Source of the DNA: Flavobacterium chryseum
Lineage (GTDB): Bacteria; Bacteroidota; Bacteroidia; Flavobacteriales; Flavobacteriaceae
Assembly (NCBI RefSeq): GCF_004362015.1
Contig: NZ_SNWW01000001.1
Location: 545,288-609,287 of the forward strand
DNA: 64,000 bases
Direction of reading: 5' to 3'
Below the pieces are notes generated by a model. That model was given only the letters and a program-made list of their open reading frames with translations. It had not been told where the DNA came from and searched no databases. Below, piece after piece: positions 1 through 8,636 of the stretch. Both the position numbers and the translations under genes were made by a program. Position 1 is the first letter of the stretch, and every line of letters begins with the position of its first letter.

Positions 1-796
1 AGTAGTTTTAGCTTCTAAAATTGCCGGACCAAACGCAAATTTTGGCTATATGCGCGAAAAAATAGATTTTTCGCCTGCAAGTATTAAATATGCTTTAGAA
101 AATAGCTTAAAACGTCTTCAAACAGATTATATTGATATTTATCAGATGCATTGGCCGGAACGAAAAACCAATTATTTTGGTCAGCGTGCCTTTAAAGTGC
201 AGGACGATGCGTGGGAAGATAATTTTAGAGAAGTGCTTGAAACTTTTGATGGATTCATTAAAGAAGGAAAAATCAAACATATTGGTGTTTCAAACGAAAA
301 TGCGTGGGGAATGATGCGTTTTCTGGAAGAAAGTAAATATCAAAACCTGCCAAGAATTAAAACGATCCAAAATCCGTATAATTTATTGAATCGCCTTTTT
401 GAAGTGGGTTCTGCAGAAGTTTCTGTACATGAAAATGTTGGTTTATTGGCGTATTCTCCGTTAGGATTTGGAACATTAACCGGTAAATTTTTAACCGGAG
501 AAGAACATCCAAACGCCAGAATTAAACTTTTTCCTCAATATACACGTTACGCGAGCGAACAATGTACGCAGGCAACACGTCTCTATCAGGAAATTGCCCA
601 TAAACACGGACTAACATTGACACAATTAGCATTAGGTTTTGTATTACATCAGCCTTTTGTAACCAGCGCGATTATTGGCGCGACAACATTGGAACAATTA
701 AAAGAAAATATTGATACAATTGATGTTGTGCTTTCAAAAGAAATTTTAGTCGAAATTGATAAAGTTCAGGCCATTATTCCGGATCCTGCGCCGTAA
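1..796 (+). CDS. Aldo/keto reductase, Tas-like (5' truncated by window edge)
   Basis: This is the C-terminal part of an NADP(H)-dependent aldo/keto reductase. The frame is open from base 2, so the methionine at base 50 is internal and the true start lies left of the window. The visible part includes a VVLASKIAGP strand typical of the Tas subgroup, then DYIDIYQMHWPER (the barrel strand with the conserved His after YQ), GVSNENAWGMM, and a late cofactor-binding segment SAIIGATTLEQLKENI. About 264 residues are visible of an expected 340-350. The likely role is cytosolic reduction of aldehydes or ketones; the substrate cannot be told from sequence. A bidirectional hairpin terminator follows. Confidence 0.9.
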   Translation, partial: VVLASKIAGPNANFGYMREKIDFSPASIKYALENSLKRLQTDYIDIYQMHWPERKTNYFGQRAFKVQDDAWEDNFREVLETFDGFIKEGKIKHIGVSNENAWGMMRFLEESKYQNLPRIKTIQNPYNLLNRLFEVGSAEVSVHENVGLLAYSPLGFGTLTGKFLTGEEHPNARIKLFPQYTRYASEQCTQATRLYQEIAHKHGLTLTQLALGFVLHQPFVTSAIIGATTLEQLKENIDTIDVVLSKEILVEIDKVQAIIPDPAP

Positions 797-834
797 TTTA
801 TTTTTTGCAATATAGCGAGTTCCTCATAAAAGTT

Positions 835-867
835 AAAAGCCATCTCTATTTTTTGAGATGGCTTTTT
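835..867. terminator. Bidirectional terminator between convergent genes
   Basis: A 12-bp stem (AAAAGCCATCTC pairing with GAGATGGCTTTT) encloses a loop of about 8 T-rich bases. It is flanked by A and T tracts, so it can stop transcription from both sides. It lies between the aldo/keto reductase and the convergent secreted protein gene. Confidence 0.85.
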
Positions 868-881
868 GATAACATTTGTTT

Positions 882-1751
882 CTAATTTTTATATTTAATT
901 ATAAATAGATTTCCAAAACCGGGATCACTATCTAATTTTATCTCTACGGGTAAATTTTCTTTGTTGTATTTTATTGTAGAGGTTTTTTCAGAAATGGAAA
1001 CATTTTTTGTTGTTTTTACATTTCGTAACGAAAGACAGTTATTTTCACTGATGTAATCGTCATAATGATCATAAATATTATTTTGTGCCAGCATCTGATT
1101 CATAAAATACTTACTACCAAACATATTTTTGAAAAGCATTTTAAAGACATTTTCTTTATCGTCAAATTTAAATGCAGTGACATAATTTTCTTTAGAAGGT
1201 TTTGTCCTTTCATGAGTAACAATATTTCCTTTTTCTATTTTAAACTGATTTTCGCTATAAAATTTACCTTGTTTGCTGGAAGTTTTTAGAACACCATCCT
1301 TTATTTCATAAACACGTAAATTCTCTCCAGTTGGCTTCGGTGTATAATCTGAAACGCTAGTTACTACAAAATTATTATTGTTTATAAAAGTATAAGAAAT
1401 TACGTTTTTATGCCATGGAATCAATTCTTGTGATGCATCTTTTTTTCCTGACTTTACTATTTCTGTGATATATCCATCGCTATTATAGGTGTAAAAAACT
1501 TCTTGTGTTTCTCCGCCATCATATGTAATAGATTCTTTTTCCAGTAATCCATTTTGATTGTAGAAATAGAAAGTAGGCTTCCTTCCGATTTCCTGTCGGG
1601 ATATTAATTTACCATTTTCAAATTTATAAAACGTCGAATCTCTATCAGCAAGCCTTATGGAAATGTCGATTATAGATTCTAAAGGATGCTTGTTTTCTTG
1701 ACAATATGAAGCTGACGAATAAAGAACAATAAGTAATAAAATTTTTTTCAT
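882..1751 (-). CDS. Secreted protein with YD/RHS-like strands, function unknown
   Basis: This 289-residue protein starts with a clear signal peptide (MKKILLLIVLYSSASYC, then Q-E-N) and should be exported. The Cys near the cleavage site could allow lipidation, but the lipobox is poor. The middle contains short strands such as YFYNQNGLLEKES and YTYNSDGYITEIV, which resemble the YD/RHS-like repeats of Bacteroidota outer-surface proteins. No catalytic motif is visible. It is the last gene of the leftward series that begins with panC, 36 bp after the transglycosylase gene, so it may be co-transcribed with it. The function is unknown. Confidence 0.7.
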   Translation of the reverse strand: MKKILLLIVLYSSASYCQENKHPLESIIDISIRLADRDSTFYKFENGKLISRQEIGRKPTFYFYNQNGLLEKESITYDGGETQEVFYTYNSDGYITEIVKSGKKDASQELIPWHKNVISYTFINNNNFVVTSVSDYTPKPTGENLRVYEIKDGVLKTSSKQGKFYSENQFKIEKGNIVTHERTKPSKENYVTAFKFDDKENVFKMLFKNMFGSKYFMNQMLAQNNIYDHYDDYISENNCLSLRNVKTTKNVSISEKTSTIKYNKENLPVEIKLDSDPGFGNLFIIKYKN

Positions 1752-1787
1752 TTTTTTATGTTTTGAGTTATATTAAATAGGCAAAAT

Positions 1788-3752
1788 TTACAGATCAAAC
1801 TCTTCTTCCAGAGATAAAGAATCATTTTTAACGGCAGTTGAATCAGGAGCTTTTATTCTAATTAATGAACGGGCATTTCCTGAAATGTAAACAGGAAACT
1901 GACCAATTGTATCTTCAGGAATTAAAAGTCCTCTGCGAAACATTAAGTTTCTTAAGAATTTTTGATTTTTCACTGCGTAATCTTTCAAATTTCCTTCATC
2001 ATTAAATTGATACATGAATTTTCTTGGCTTTGGAATAATGGTTGCCAAAAACAAACATTCATCAACATTTAAAGCTGAAGGACTTTTTTGGAAATAAAAA
2101 TGACTTGCCTCGCCAATTCCGTATACATTTGGTCCCCATTCTATAATGTTAAAATAAACCTCAAGCATTCTTTCTTTGCTTACAACTCTATTGTTTTCAA
2201 GAATATAAACCAGCAAAATTTCTTCCAGCTTACGCGAAAGTGTTTTTTCTCTGGTTAAAAAGACATTTTTAATCAACTGCATGCTGATTGTACTGGCGCC
2301 GCGAGAGAATTTTTTGGTTCTGATATTCTTTAGAATCGATTGTTTAAAAGCTTCATTGATGAATCCGCGGTGCGAAAAGAAAGAAGGATCTTCTGTCGTC
2401 AATACAGATTTTCGTAAATAAGGCGAAATTTGATCTAAAGGCGTATAATTCGGATTTGCATTTCCAACCAAAACCGGGCGTTGCAAAACGTTCTGAATTA
2501 TAGCACGGTATACAAATTCTCCGTTTAATTTATTTAAGTCGGCTTCTCCGTATTTCGTGATTTTTAAATCTTCTTTATTCAGTTTACTATCAAAAACAAG
2601 TGTATTTGGTTTGTTTTTGTTGAATTTGAAATCGAGTTTATAATCGAAATTTCCCGTCGCTTCCATTCCCTGAAAATGTGTAAACAATCCATCAGGTAAT
2701 GAAACAATAAAATCCTGCGCTTTCATTTTCGGAATATTTACTTTCAAAGTATAAACGGTATCTTTTTCGGTGTTGTAAGAGATATACGGTTTTACTTTTA
2801 TTTTGTTCAATTGCATTGTAGAAGTGCTGTCTATCGAAATAAAATCGTCGCCAAGCAAAAAACGATAATCAAAACGGGCATTTTTGATAATTACATCTTT
2901 GCTCGCAATTTTTGGGTGATTGATTTTTAAATTAGAGATAGAAGTAAAACCGTCGATATGCAATTCGCTTCCGTCTTTGTCGATGTTTTCTACATTCAGT
3001 CGAATAGAATCAAAGCTTGCTTTTAAGTTGTAGCGTTCGTCAAGATACGGAACACGGATGGCTCCGGTATCAAGATTAAAAAACCGGATGTCAGCTTTTT
3101 TATTTCTTGGATCCGCAAAACCTTTGATATTCCATTTTTGATCAAAATCTTTGCTTTGAACATGAAGATTGGTTTCAAGCTGTTTGTTGTTTAAAACCAA
3201 TTTATTAATTGCAATAGAAGCTTTTTTGCCATTATCATCAATTTTGAAATTGAGGTTTTCCAACTTCATATCAGTTGGAACCAAATTCAGTAATTTTGAA
3301 ATGATGCGATAGGCAAAAGTGGCATATTTTCGTTTTTCATTTTTATCAGAATCGCTTTTGTCTCTTTTTAAGAAAGCATCAAAATTTCGAATTTTTCCTT
3401 TTTTGACTAATTGAATATAGCCGTTATCGATTTTTAGCGTTCCAACCTGAACATCGCCAATAAGTAAACTTGATAAACTAATACTGGTTTCAATTTTTTG
3501 AATGTGACAAAGTGTGTCTAAATTTTTAGTAACTAAAATAACATCGGTCAATTTAATACCTGATAAACCATCAAAAGTGGCAGATTTTATAGAAAAATCA
3601 CTGTTGTATTCGGTATTCATTTTAAGGGTTACTTTTGCAATAGCTTGTTTTAAAAGCGAATCGCGAAAAAAGTAAAAACCTAAAAAAAGCACTCCTAATA
3701 CCAGGGCAAGTATTATGAGTGCTTTGAATATTTTTTGTTTTGGGGATTTCAT
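1788..3752 (-). CDS. Membrane-anchored GT51 peptidoglycan glycosyltransferase with AsmA-like N-terminal region
   Basis: The protein has 654 residues. One N-terminal membrane helix (about residues 9-30) is followed by roughly 390 residues of beta-rich, AsmA/DUF748-like sequence. A glycosyltransferase family 51 domain follows at about 425-610. The GT51 motifs are present: TTEDPSFFSHRG with the catalytic Glu near residue 455, RGASTISMQLIKN, and ERMLEVYFNIIEWG. There is no transpeptidase domain, so by family knowledge it would polymerise lipid II into glycan strands without cross-linking, like MtgA. Most MtgA proteins are about 240 residues, so the long N-terminal region is the unusual part. It follows radA with 19 bp between the genes, which suggests an operon. 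Confidence 0.88.
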   Translation of the reverse strand: MKSPKQKIFKALIILALVLGVLFLGFYFFRDSLLKQAIAKVTLKMNTEYNSDFSIKSATFDGLSGIKLTDVILVTKNLDTLCHIQKIETSISLSSLLIGDVQVGTLKIDNGYIQLVKKGKIRNFDAFLKRDKSDSDKNEKRKYATFAYRIISKLLNLVPTDMKLENLNFKIDDNGKKASIAINKLVLNNKQLETNLHVQSKDFDQKWNIKGFADPRNKKADIRFFNLDTGAIRVPYLDERYNLKASFDSIRLNVENIDKDGSELHIDGFTSISNLKINHPKIASKDVIIKNARFDYRFLLGDDFISIDSTSTMQLNKIKVKPYISYNTEKDTVYTLKVNIPKMKAQDFIVSLPDGLFTHFQGMEATGNFDYKLDFKFNKNKPNTLVFDSKLNKEDLKITKYGEADLNKLNGEFVYRAIIQNVLQRPVLVGNANPNYTPLDQISPYLRKSVLTTEDPSFFSHRGFINEAFKQSILKNIRTKKFSRGASTISMQLIKNVFLTREKTLSRKLEEILLVYILENNRVVSKERMLEVYFNIIEWGPNVYGIGEASHFYFQKSPSALNVDECLFLATIIPKPRKFMYQFNDEGNLKDYAVKNQKFLRNLMFRRGLLIPEDTIGQFPVYISGNARSLIRIKAPDSTAVKNDSLSLEEEFDL

Positions 3753-3771
3753 AAAGTAGGTTTATAGAAAA

Positions 3772-5133
3772 TTAACCAAAAAGAATACTGGCTACATCTT
3801 CAATCTTAGCCACGAGTTCAATTTTGATTCCTGTGTTTTTTACGGCAATTTTGTTGTATTTAGATACAAATATAGTATCAAAACCTAGTTTCTCGGCTTC
3901 CTGAATACGTTGATCTACACGATTTACAGGTCGAATTTCGCCCGAAAGCCCGACTTCACCCGCAAAGCAAAAACCTTTTCCAACAGGAATATCTTCGTTT
4001 GAGGATAAAATAGCGGCCACAACGGCTAAGTCAATCGCAGGATCATCAACAGAAATTCCTCCAGTTACATTCAGGAAAACGTCTTTTGCTCCTAAACGAA
4101 ATCCGGCTCTTTTTTCTAAAACAGCCAAAATCATGTTTAGCCTTTTGGCGTTGTAGCCAGTGGTACTGCGTTGTGGCGTTCCGTAAACTGCTGTGCTCAC
4201 GAGCGATTGTATTTCGATCATCAGCGGGCGCATACCTTCCATGGTTGTGGCAATCGCTGTCCCCGACATTTCTTCGTCTTTGTGTGAAATTAATATTTCA
4301 GACGGATTGCTAACTTCCCGTAAACCGCTTCCCAACATTTCATAAATTCCTAATTCGGCTGTAGAACCAAAACGGTTTTTTAATGAACGCAGAATTCTGT
4401 AAACGTGATTTCGGTCGCCTTCAAATTGTAAAACGGTATCCACCATATGTTCCAAAATTTTTGGTCCGGCGATATTTCCATCTTTCGTAATATGCCCGAT
4501 CAAAATAACCGGAATATTGGTTTCTTTCGCAAATTTGATTAATTCTGCAGTTGTTTCTCTAATTTGAGAAATGCTTCCGGCTGTAGATTCAATATAATCG
4601 GTGTGTAAAGTCTGAATCGAGTCGATAATGACGATTTCAGGTTCAATAGCTTCAATTTGTTTGAATATGTTTTGCGTTTTAGTTTCCGTCAAAATATAGC
4701 AGTTATCGCTATTTGGCGTTATTCTCTCGGCACGCATTTTTATTTGTTTCTGGCTTTCTTCTCCAGAAACATAAAGAGTTTTGTATGGTAATTTTAATGA
4801 AATTTGAAGCAACAGGGTACTTTTTCCAATTCCCGGTTCACCGCCTAAAAGAGTTAAAGATCCGGGAACTAAACCTCCGCCTAAAACACGATTCAATTCG
4901 CCATCAGTTGTGTCCATTCGGATTTCCTGAGTCGAATCGATTTCATTAATTTTTAAAGGGCGTGGCGCTTTGTTTGTAGAAGTTGGCTCACTTTTCCATG
5001 CCACTTTTTCCTGCTTCTGAATGATTTCTTCGGCAATAGTATTCCATTCTTTGCAGGCATTGCATTGCCCTTGCCATTTGGCATATTGAGTTCCGCAATT
5101 TTGGCAAAAAAAAGAAGTTTTAACTTTAGACAT
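3772..5133 (-). CDS. radA: DNA repair protein RadA
   Basis: The 453-residue length fits RadA. An N-terminal zinc finger uses Cys10, Cys13, Cys24 and Cys27. A RecA-like ATPase core follows with Walker A GGEPGIGKST near residue 100, and the RadA signature LKNRFG lies in the middle. The C-terminal part is a Lon-protease-like domain (GGISVDDPAIDLAVV, GEVGLSGEIRPV). RadA promotes branch migration of recombination intermediates in the cytoplasm. Its ATG overlaps the stop codon of the upstream esterase gene by one base (TAATG), which suggests translational coupling. Confidence 0.97.
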   Translation of the reverse strand: MSKVKTSFFCQNCGTQYAKWQGQCNACKEWNTIAEEIIQKQEKVAWKSEPTSTNKAPRPLKINEIDSTQEIRMDTTDGELNRVLGGGLVPGSLTLLGGEPGIGKSTLLLQISLKLPYKTLYVSGEESQKQIKMRAERITPNSDNCYILTETKTQNIFKQIEAIEPEIVIIDSIQTLHTDYIESTAGSISQIRETTAELIKFAKETNIPVILIGHITKDGNIAGPKILEHMVDTVLQFEGDRNHVYRILRSLKNRFGSTAELGIYEMLGSGLREVSNPSEILISHKDEEMSGTAIATTMEGMRPLMIEIQSLVSTAVYGTPQRSTTGYNAKRLNMILAVLEKRAGFRLGAKDVFLNVTGGISVDDPAIDLAVVAAILSSNEDIPVGKGFCFAGEVGLSGEIRPVNRVDQRIQEAEKLGFDTIFVSKYNKIAVKNTGIKIELVAKIEDVASILFG

Positions 5134-6287
5134 TATTTAGTTTTTTTGGCAAGTGTATTCATTTCGTCGATTTTTTCATACATGACATCTTTGTTCAAAT
5201 CGCCGATAGGTTCCATTTGCGAAGCATTTTGATATTTTTTTGAGGCTCTTTTCGGGTCACCCATTTTTTCGTACATCAAACCTAATTCATATTCTCCTAA
5301 CATCGCTTTTGGATAATTTACGTTACCAATTTCGGCCATTTTGCCTAATTCATCATAAGCATTCTTTTTCAGAATAAGTGTTTCAATTATTTTGAAATCA
5401 CTCATCCTAACCGGAATCTGAACTCCCAAAACTTTCGACATTACGTTGTATTTGTTTTCCAGATAATCAGCGTAACCAGTTTCCAAAACAGCAATTTTTT
5501 CGTTGTATTCAGCAGAATTTATAGGTCTGTAAACTTCAAAAATTTGATATAAAGCGCTTGGAATTGCGTGTAAAACCTGAGTATAATGTGTTGTGCCTTT
5601 AAATAAATCATATTTATAATTTACCAACGGATTATTAGCAAGTTTTATGTTGCTGTCTAACTTTTCAATTGGCTCTTTTATTTTTTTATTGTCTCCGTCT
5701 CCTGCAGATAAATAGTAGAATAAAGGCTCCGTTACTTTAGCAAATTTTTCAGGGATTCGAACTTCCATTTTAGGCGCAAGTTCTGGACTAAAAGATATGT
5801 AAGCGTTAAAAAGAGGCTGTTCTTTATATAAATAAAAATTAATAAAACTTGCTGTTATATCATGACCGGCAATAATTCTGAAAGGCGATGTACGATATTT
5901 TTTTTCGATATAGGGAACCAATTCTGCACCAACGAATTCGAAAAAATCTGCTCCTTTTTCAAATGGAAGCCCGGTATTTTGATCAATTGTTGAATCGTCT
6001 TCACGTTCGTCATTTTTATTTTGATGAATTCCAATAATAATCACCTCCGGCAAATCTCCCCAATACGAACCATAACTTAAAGCTCCGGAAAAAGGATCAA
6101 ATAAATAATCTCCATCTAGTAAATATAAAACAGGGTATTTTTTTTCAGGATTAGCTTCATAAGACTCAGGAAGCCCGATAGTTATTCTTCTTTCTTCTCC
6201 GAGTTTTTCAGATTTAATATTGTCAAATTTTTTCTGTGCAAAGGCAGAAATAGAGATTAAAGCAAATAGTAGGTAAACTTTCTTCAT
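5133..6287 (-). CDS. Secreted alpha/beta hydrolase, esterase (Fes/EstD-like) family, with C-terminal tail
   Basis: I place the start at the ATG at 6287 because it begins a clean signal peptide (MKKVYLLFALISISAFAQ); the open frame extends to a TTG at 6422 without one. The mature protein has an esterase fold of the enterobactin-esterase/D-type family: GLPESYEANPEKKYPVLYLLDGDYLF, then a region around AGHDITASFINFYL. The normal GxSxG nucleophile elbow appears there as AGHDI, so the usual Ser is not obvious. The C-terminal 80 residues contain one TPR-like helix pair (LGEYELGLMYEKMGDPKRAS). It is probably periplasmic or outer-membrane associated. Its stop overlaps the radA start. Whether it is catalytically active is uncertain. 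Confidence 0.8.
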   Translation of the reverse strand: MKKVYLLFALISISAFAQKKFDNIKSEKLGEERRITIGLPESYEANPEKKYPVLYLLDGDYLFDPFSGALSYGSYWGDLPEVIIIGIHQNKNDEREDDSTIDQNTGLPFEKGADFFEFVGAELVPYIEKKYRTSPFRIIAGHDITASFINFYLYKEQPLFNAYISFSPELAPKMEVRIPEKFAKVTEPLFYYLSAGDGDNKKIKEPIEKLDSNIKLANNPLVNYKYDLFKGTTHYTQVLHAIPSALYQIFEVYRPINSAEYNEKIAVLETGYADYLENKYNVMSKVLGVQIPVRMSDFKIIETLILKKNAYDELGKMAEIGNVNYPKAMLGEYELGLMYEKMGDPKRASKKYQNASQMEPIGDLNKDVMYEKIDEMNTLAKKTK

Positions 6288-6485
6288 GATTTGTGGTATT
6301 TCAGTGATTAAAAGTATCGAAATAGTGTAGCAATATAACACTTTATTTGCTTTTTTATTATTTTGGAAATTTAAAAATAGCAACGAAGCTTTGTTCTGAA
6401 ATTTTATTTGGAGTTGAGGCAAAAGAAATATTCTCTGACAAATAATTTTGTCAAATAAAAAGAAGGTAAAGTGTAAAAGAAAAAC

Positions 6486-6836
6486 TTAGGTTAGCGAATT
6501 ATCGTTTTCATTTGGGAAAATGATCCACGGTTTGAAGGTTTTTGCTTCTTCAAATTCCAGGGTTGCATATGAAATGATAATAATAATATCGTCTTTTTGA
6601 ACCTTTCTCGCTGCAGGACCATTCAGTGTAATTTCACCTGAATTTTTTTCTCCTTTAATAGCATAAGTTTCAAAACGCTCGCCATTATTAATGTTTACAA
6701 TAGCTACTTTTTCGCCTTCAATAATGTTTGAAGCTTCCAGTAGAGTTTCATCAATAGTAATACTGCCAATATAATTTAAATCGGCACCAGTTACCTTAAC
6801 TCGATGAATTTTTGATTTTATAACTTGAATTTGCAT
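6486..6836 (-). CDS. panD: Aspartate 1-decarboxylase (PanD)
   Basis: The 116-residue protein matches pyruvoyl-dependent aspartate decarboxylase. It makes beta-alanine for pantothenate and coenzyme A. The self-cleavage site Gly24-Ser25 lies in YIGSITID, Lys9 and the HRVKVT strand are present, and the downstream INNGERFETYAI and LNGPAARKVQKDDIIIIISYA segments are typical. It sits 14 bp downstream of panC, so two consecutive steps of the pathway are encoded together. A TAnnTTTG element lies 4 bp before its ATG, which suggests an additional promoter giving an almost leaderless transcript. Confidence 0.97.
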   Translation of the reverse strand: MQIQVIKSKIHRVKVTGADLNYIGSITIDETLLEASNIIEGEKVAIVNINNGERFETYAIKGEKNSGEITLNGPAARKVQKDDIIIIISYATLEFEEAKTFKPWIIFPNENDNSLT

Positions 6837-6840
6837 GTTG

Positions 6841-6848
6841 CAAAGGTA
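6841..6848 (-). promoter_or_regulatory. Candidate -7 promoter element for panD
   Basis: The minus strand reads TACCTTTG, an exact match to the Bacteroidota -7 consensus TAnnTTTG. It lies in the panC-panD gap, 4 bp from the panD ATG. A transcript from here would have almost no 5' leader. I did not find a convincing -33 TTTG partner, so confidence is moderate. Confidence 0.45.
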
Positions 6849-6850
6849 AA

Positions 6851-7699
6851 TTAATTTAATGAAATGGTATCAATCAGTCTTATAGAATTAACAAATACCG
6901 CTATAAATGCACGATAATTTTTGTCTTTACTTTTATGATCGATAGGTAATAATGTAGATTCGTCAGCAATAACAAAATATTCGAGGTCAAATCTTTCATT
7001 GTCTTTGAAAGAATTTTCTACAAATTCAATAGTTTCCTGAGGGCTTTTTGTTTTGAATATTTCTTTTGCTTCGGTTAAAGTTTTATAAATAATCGAAGCT
7101 TCTTTGCGTTCTTCGACAGTCAGACGCTCATTTCTAGAACTCATAGCTAGTTGGTTGTCTTCTCTAAAAATAGGACAGCCAACCACGTTTACAGGCAAAT
7201 GATTTTTTTCGACCATTTTTTTAACAATCTGCAATTGCTGAAAATCTTTTTCTCCAAAATAAGCATTTGTTGGAGTTACGATTTCAAATAGCCTTTTTAC
7301 GATCGTGCCAACACCATTAAAGTGTCCGGGTCTGAATTTTCCTTCCATTTGATTTTCTAGTCCGTCAAAATCAAAATCCTGTGAAACAGTGTTTCCTTCG
7401 TAAATATCTTCTACAGATGGAGCGTATAATATGATTTTATCGTTTAAAATACGCATTTTTTTAACATCTTCCTCCAAGGTTCTAGGATATTTAGCTAAAT
7501 CTTCAGGATTGTTAAATTGAGTTGGATTTACGAAAATACTAACTACAGTATCGTCGTTTTCTCTAAGAGATCGTTGCATTAAAGCCAGATGCCCTTGGTG
7601 TAAAGCGCCCATTGTTGGTACAAACCCGATGGTCGAATTTGTGGTTTTGATAGTTTTTAAATAAGCTATCAAAGCTACTTTACCGTAGAAAATATGCAT
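6851..7699 (-). CDS. panC: Pantothenate synthetase (PanC)
   Basis: I choose the ATG at 7699 (MHIFYGKVALI), which gives 282 residues, the usual PanC length; the frame is open 10 codons further to 7729. PanC joins pantoate and beta-alanine using ATP. The nucleotide-binding signature PTMGALHQGHLAL lies at residues 28-40 with the HxGH motif. SIFVNPTQFNNPEDL, GEKDFQQLQIV and the adenylate-site segment MSSRNERL are also present. It heads the leftward series panC, panD, esterase, radA and transglycosylase, and is divergent from the GT5-like gene across a short promoter region. Confidence 0.97.
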   Translation of the reverse strand: MHIFYGKVALIAYLKTIKTTNSTIGFVPTMGALHQGHLALMQRSLRENDDTVVSIFVNPTQFNNPEDLAKYPRTLEEDVKKMRILNDKIILYAPSVEDIYEGNTVSQDFDFDGLENQMEGKFRPGHFNGVGTIVKRLFEIVTPTNAYFGEKDFQQLQIVKKMVEKNHLPVNVVGCPIFREDNQLAMSSRNERLTVEERKEASIIYKTLTEAKEIFKTKSPQETIEFVENSFKDNERFDLEYFVIADESTLLPIDHKSKDKNYRAFIAVFVNSIRLIDTISLN

Positions 7700-7761
7700 G
7701 TTGGTATTATTAAAATTTAGTGCAAACATAATATATTAGTTATAAACTGCATAAATTTTTG

Positions 7762-7769
7762 TAATTTTG
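7762..7769 (+). promoter_or_regulatory. Candidate -7 element for the GT5-like/DUF4270/glmS series
   Basis: TAATTTTG matches TAnnTTTG exactly and lies 38 bp before the ATG at 7808. It probably starts transcription of the rightward series ending in glmS. A -33 element is not clear. Confidence 0.5.
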
Positions 7770-7807
7770 CAACGTTTTTATTACCAAAAATTAAGTAAAA
7801 TACTATT

Positions 7808-8614
7808 ATGAAAGATAAGAGGATATTATATGTATCATCTGAAGTCGTGCCTTATTTGGCTGAAAATGAGGTTTCTTTAATGTCTTATGACGTTCCGAAA
7901 ATGATTAATGATCAAGGCGGTCAGATAAGAATTTTCATGCCAAGATATGGAAATATCAACGAAAGAAGACATCAGTTACACGAAGTAATAAGACTTTCAG
8001 GAATGAATTTGGTAGTGAATGATTTAGATATGCCATTGATTATCAAGGTAGCTTCAATTCCCAAAGAAAGAATCCAGGTCTATTTTATTGATAATGATGA
8101 ATATTTTAAACGTAAAGCAACTTTTGCTGACGAAGAAGGAGCATTGTATCCCGATAATGACGAGCGTGCTATATTTTTTGCTAAAGGCGTTGTAGAAACA
8201 GTAAAGAAATTAAACTGGGTTCCGGATATAATTCACGTGCACGGTTGGCTGGCTGCAATGCTGCCAATTTACATGAAGCATTACTATAAAAATGAAGCTT
8301 TATTTTCTGAAACTAAAATTGTAACCTCAGTATATGGTCAATCTTTTGATGAAAATTTAGATTTAGAAATGATAAACAAGGTAAAATTTGATGGAGTTCC
8401 TCATGAAGCAATTGCTGATTTGGAAATCCCAAATTATGAAAATGTTCTTAAAGCCAGTATCTTACATTCTGATGCTGTAATTATTGCATCTGAAAACGTA
8501 TCGCCAAGTTTAACAAAATTTATAGAATCTTCAGGAAAACCTTTTTTACCTTTCGCCACGAAAGATGCATTCGCAGAGGCGTATACAAATTTCTATAAAA
8601 CGATGGGTCTTTAA
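7808..8614 (+). CDS. Half-length glycogen/starch synthase-like protein (GT5 N-terminal domain only)
   Basis: The 268-residue protein resembles only the N-terminal Rossmann half of GlgA: YVSSEVVPYL at the start, IRIFMPRYGNI, then DIIHVHGWLAAMLPIYMK. It lacks the C-terminal GT1 half, and where GlgA has the ADP-glucose-binding K-T-G-G loop it reads LAENEVSLMSY. Catalysis as a normal glycogen synthase therefore seems unlikely. From memory, short proteins of this kind sit next to panC and glmS in many Bacteroidota, so this may be a conserved protein with another role, not a fresh truncation. It is followed closely by the DUF4270 lipoprotein gene and glmS. Confidence 0.75.
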   Translation: MKDKRILYVSSEVVPYLAENEVSLMSYDVPKMINDQGGQIRIFMPRYGNINERRHQLHEVIRLSGMNLVVNDLDMPLIIKVASIPKERIQVYFIDNDEYFKRKATFADEEGALYPDNDERAIFFAKGVVETVKKLNWVPDIIHVHGWLAAMLPIYMKHYYKNEALFSETKIVTSVYGQSFDENLDLEMINKVKFDGVPHEAIADLEIPNYENVLKASILHSDAVIIASENVSPSLTKFIESSGKPFLPFATKDAFAEAYTNFYKTMGL

Positions 8615-8636
8615 AATTTTAACTTTATTATTAAAC

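Noticed and set aside
6288..6422. N-terminal extension of the esterase gene
   Set aside because: The extension is not signal-like, and the ATG at 6287 starts a typical signal peptide.
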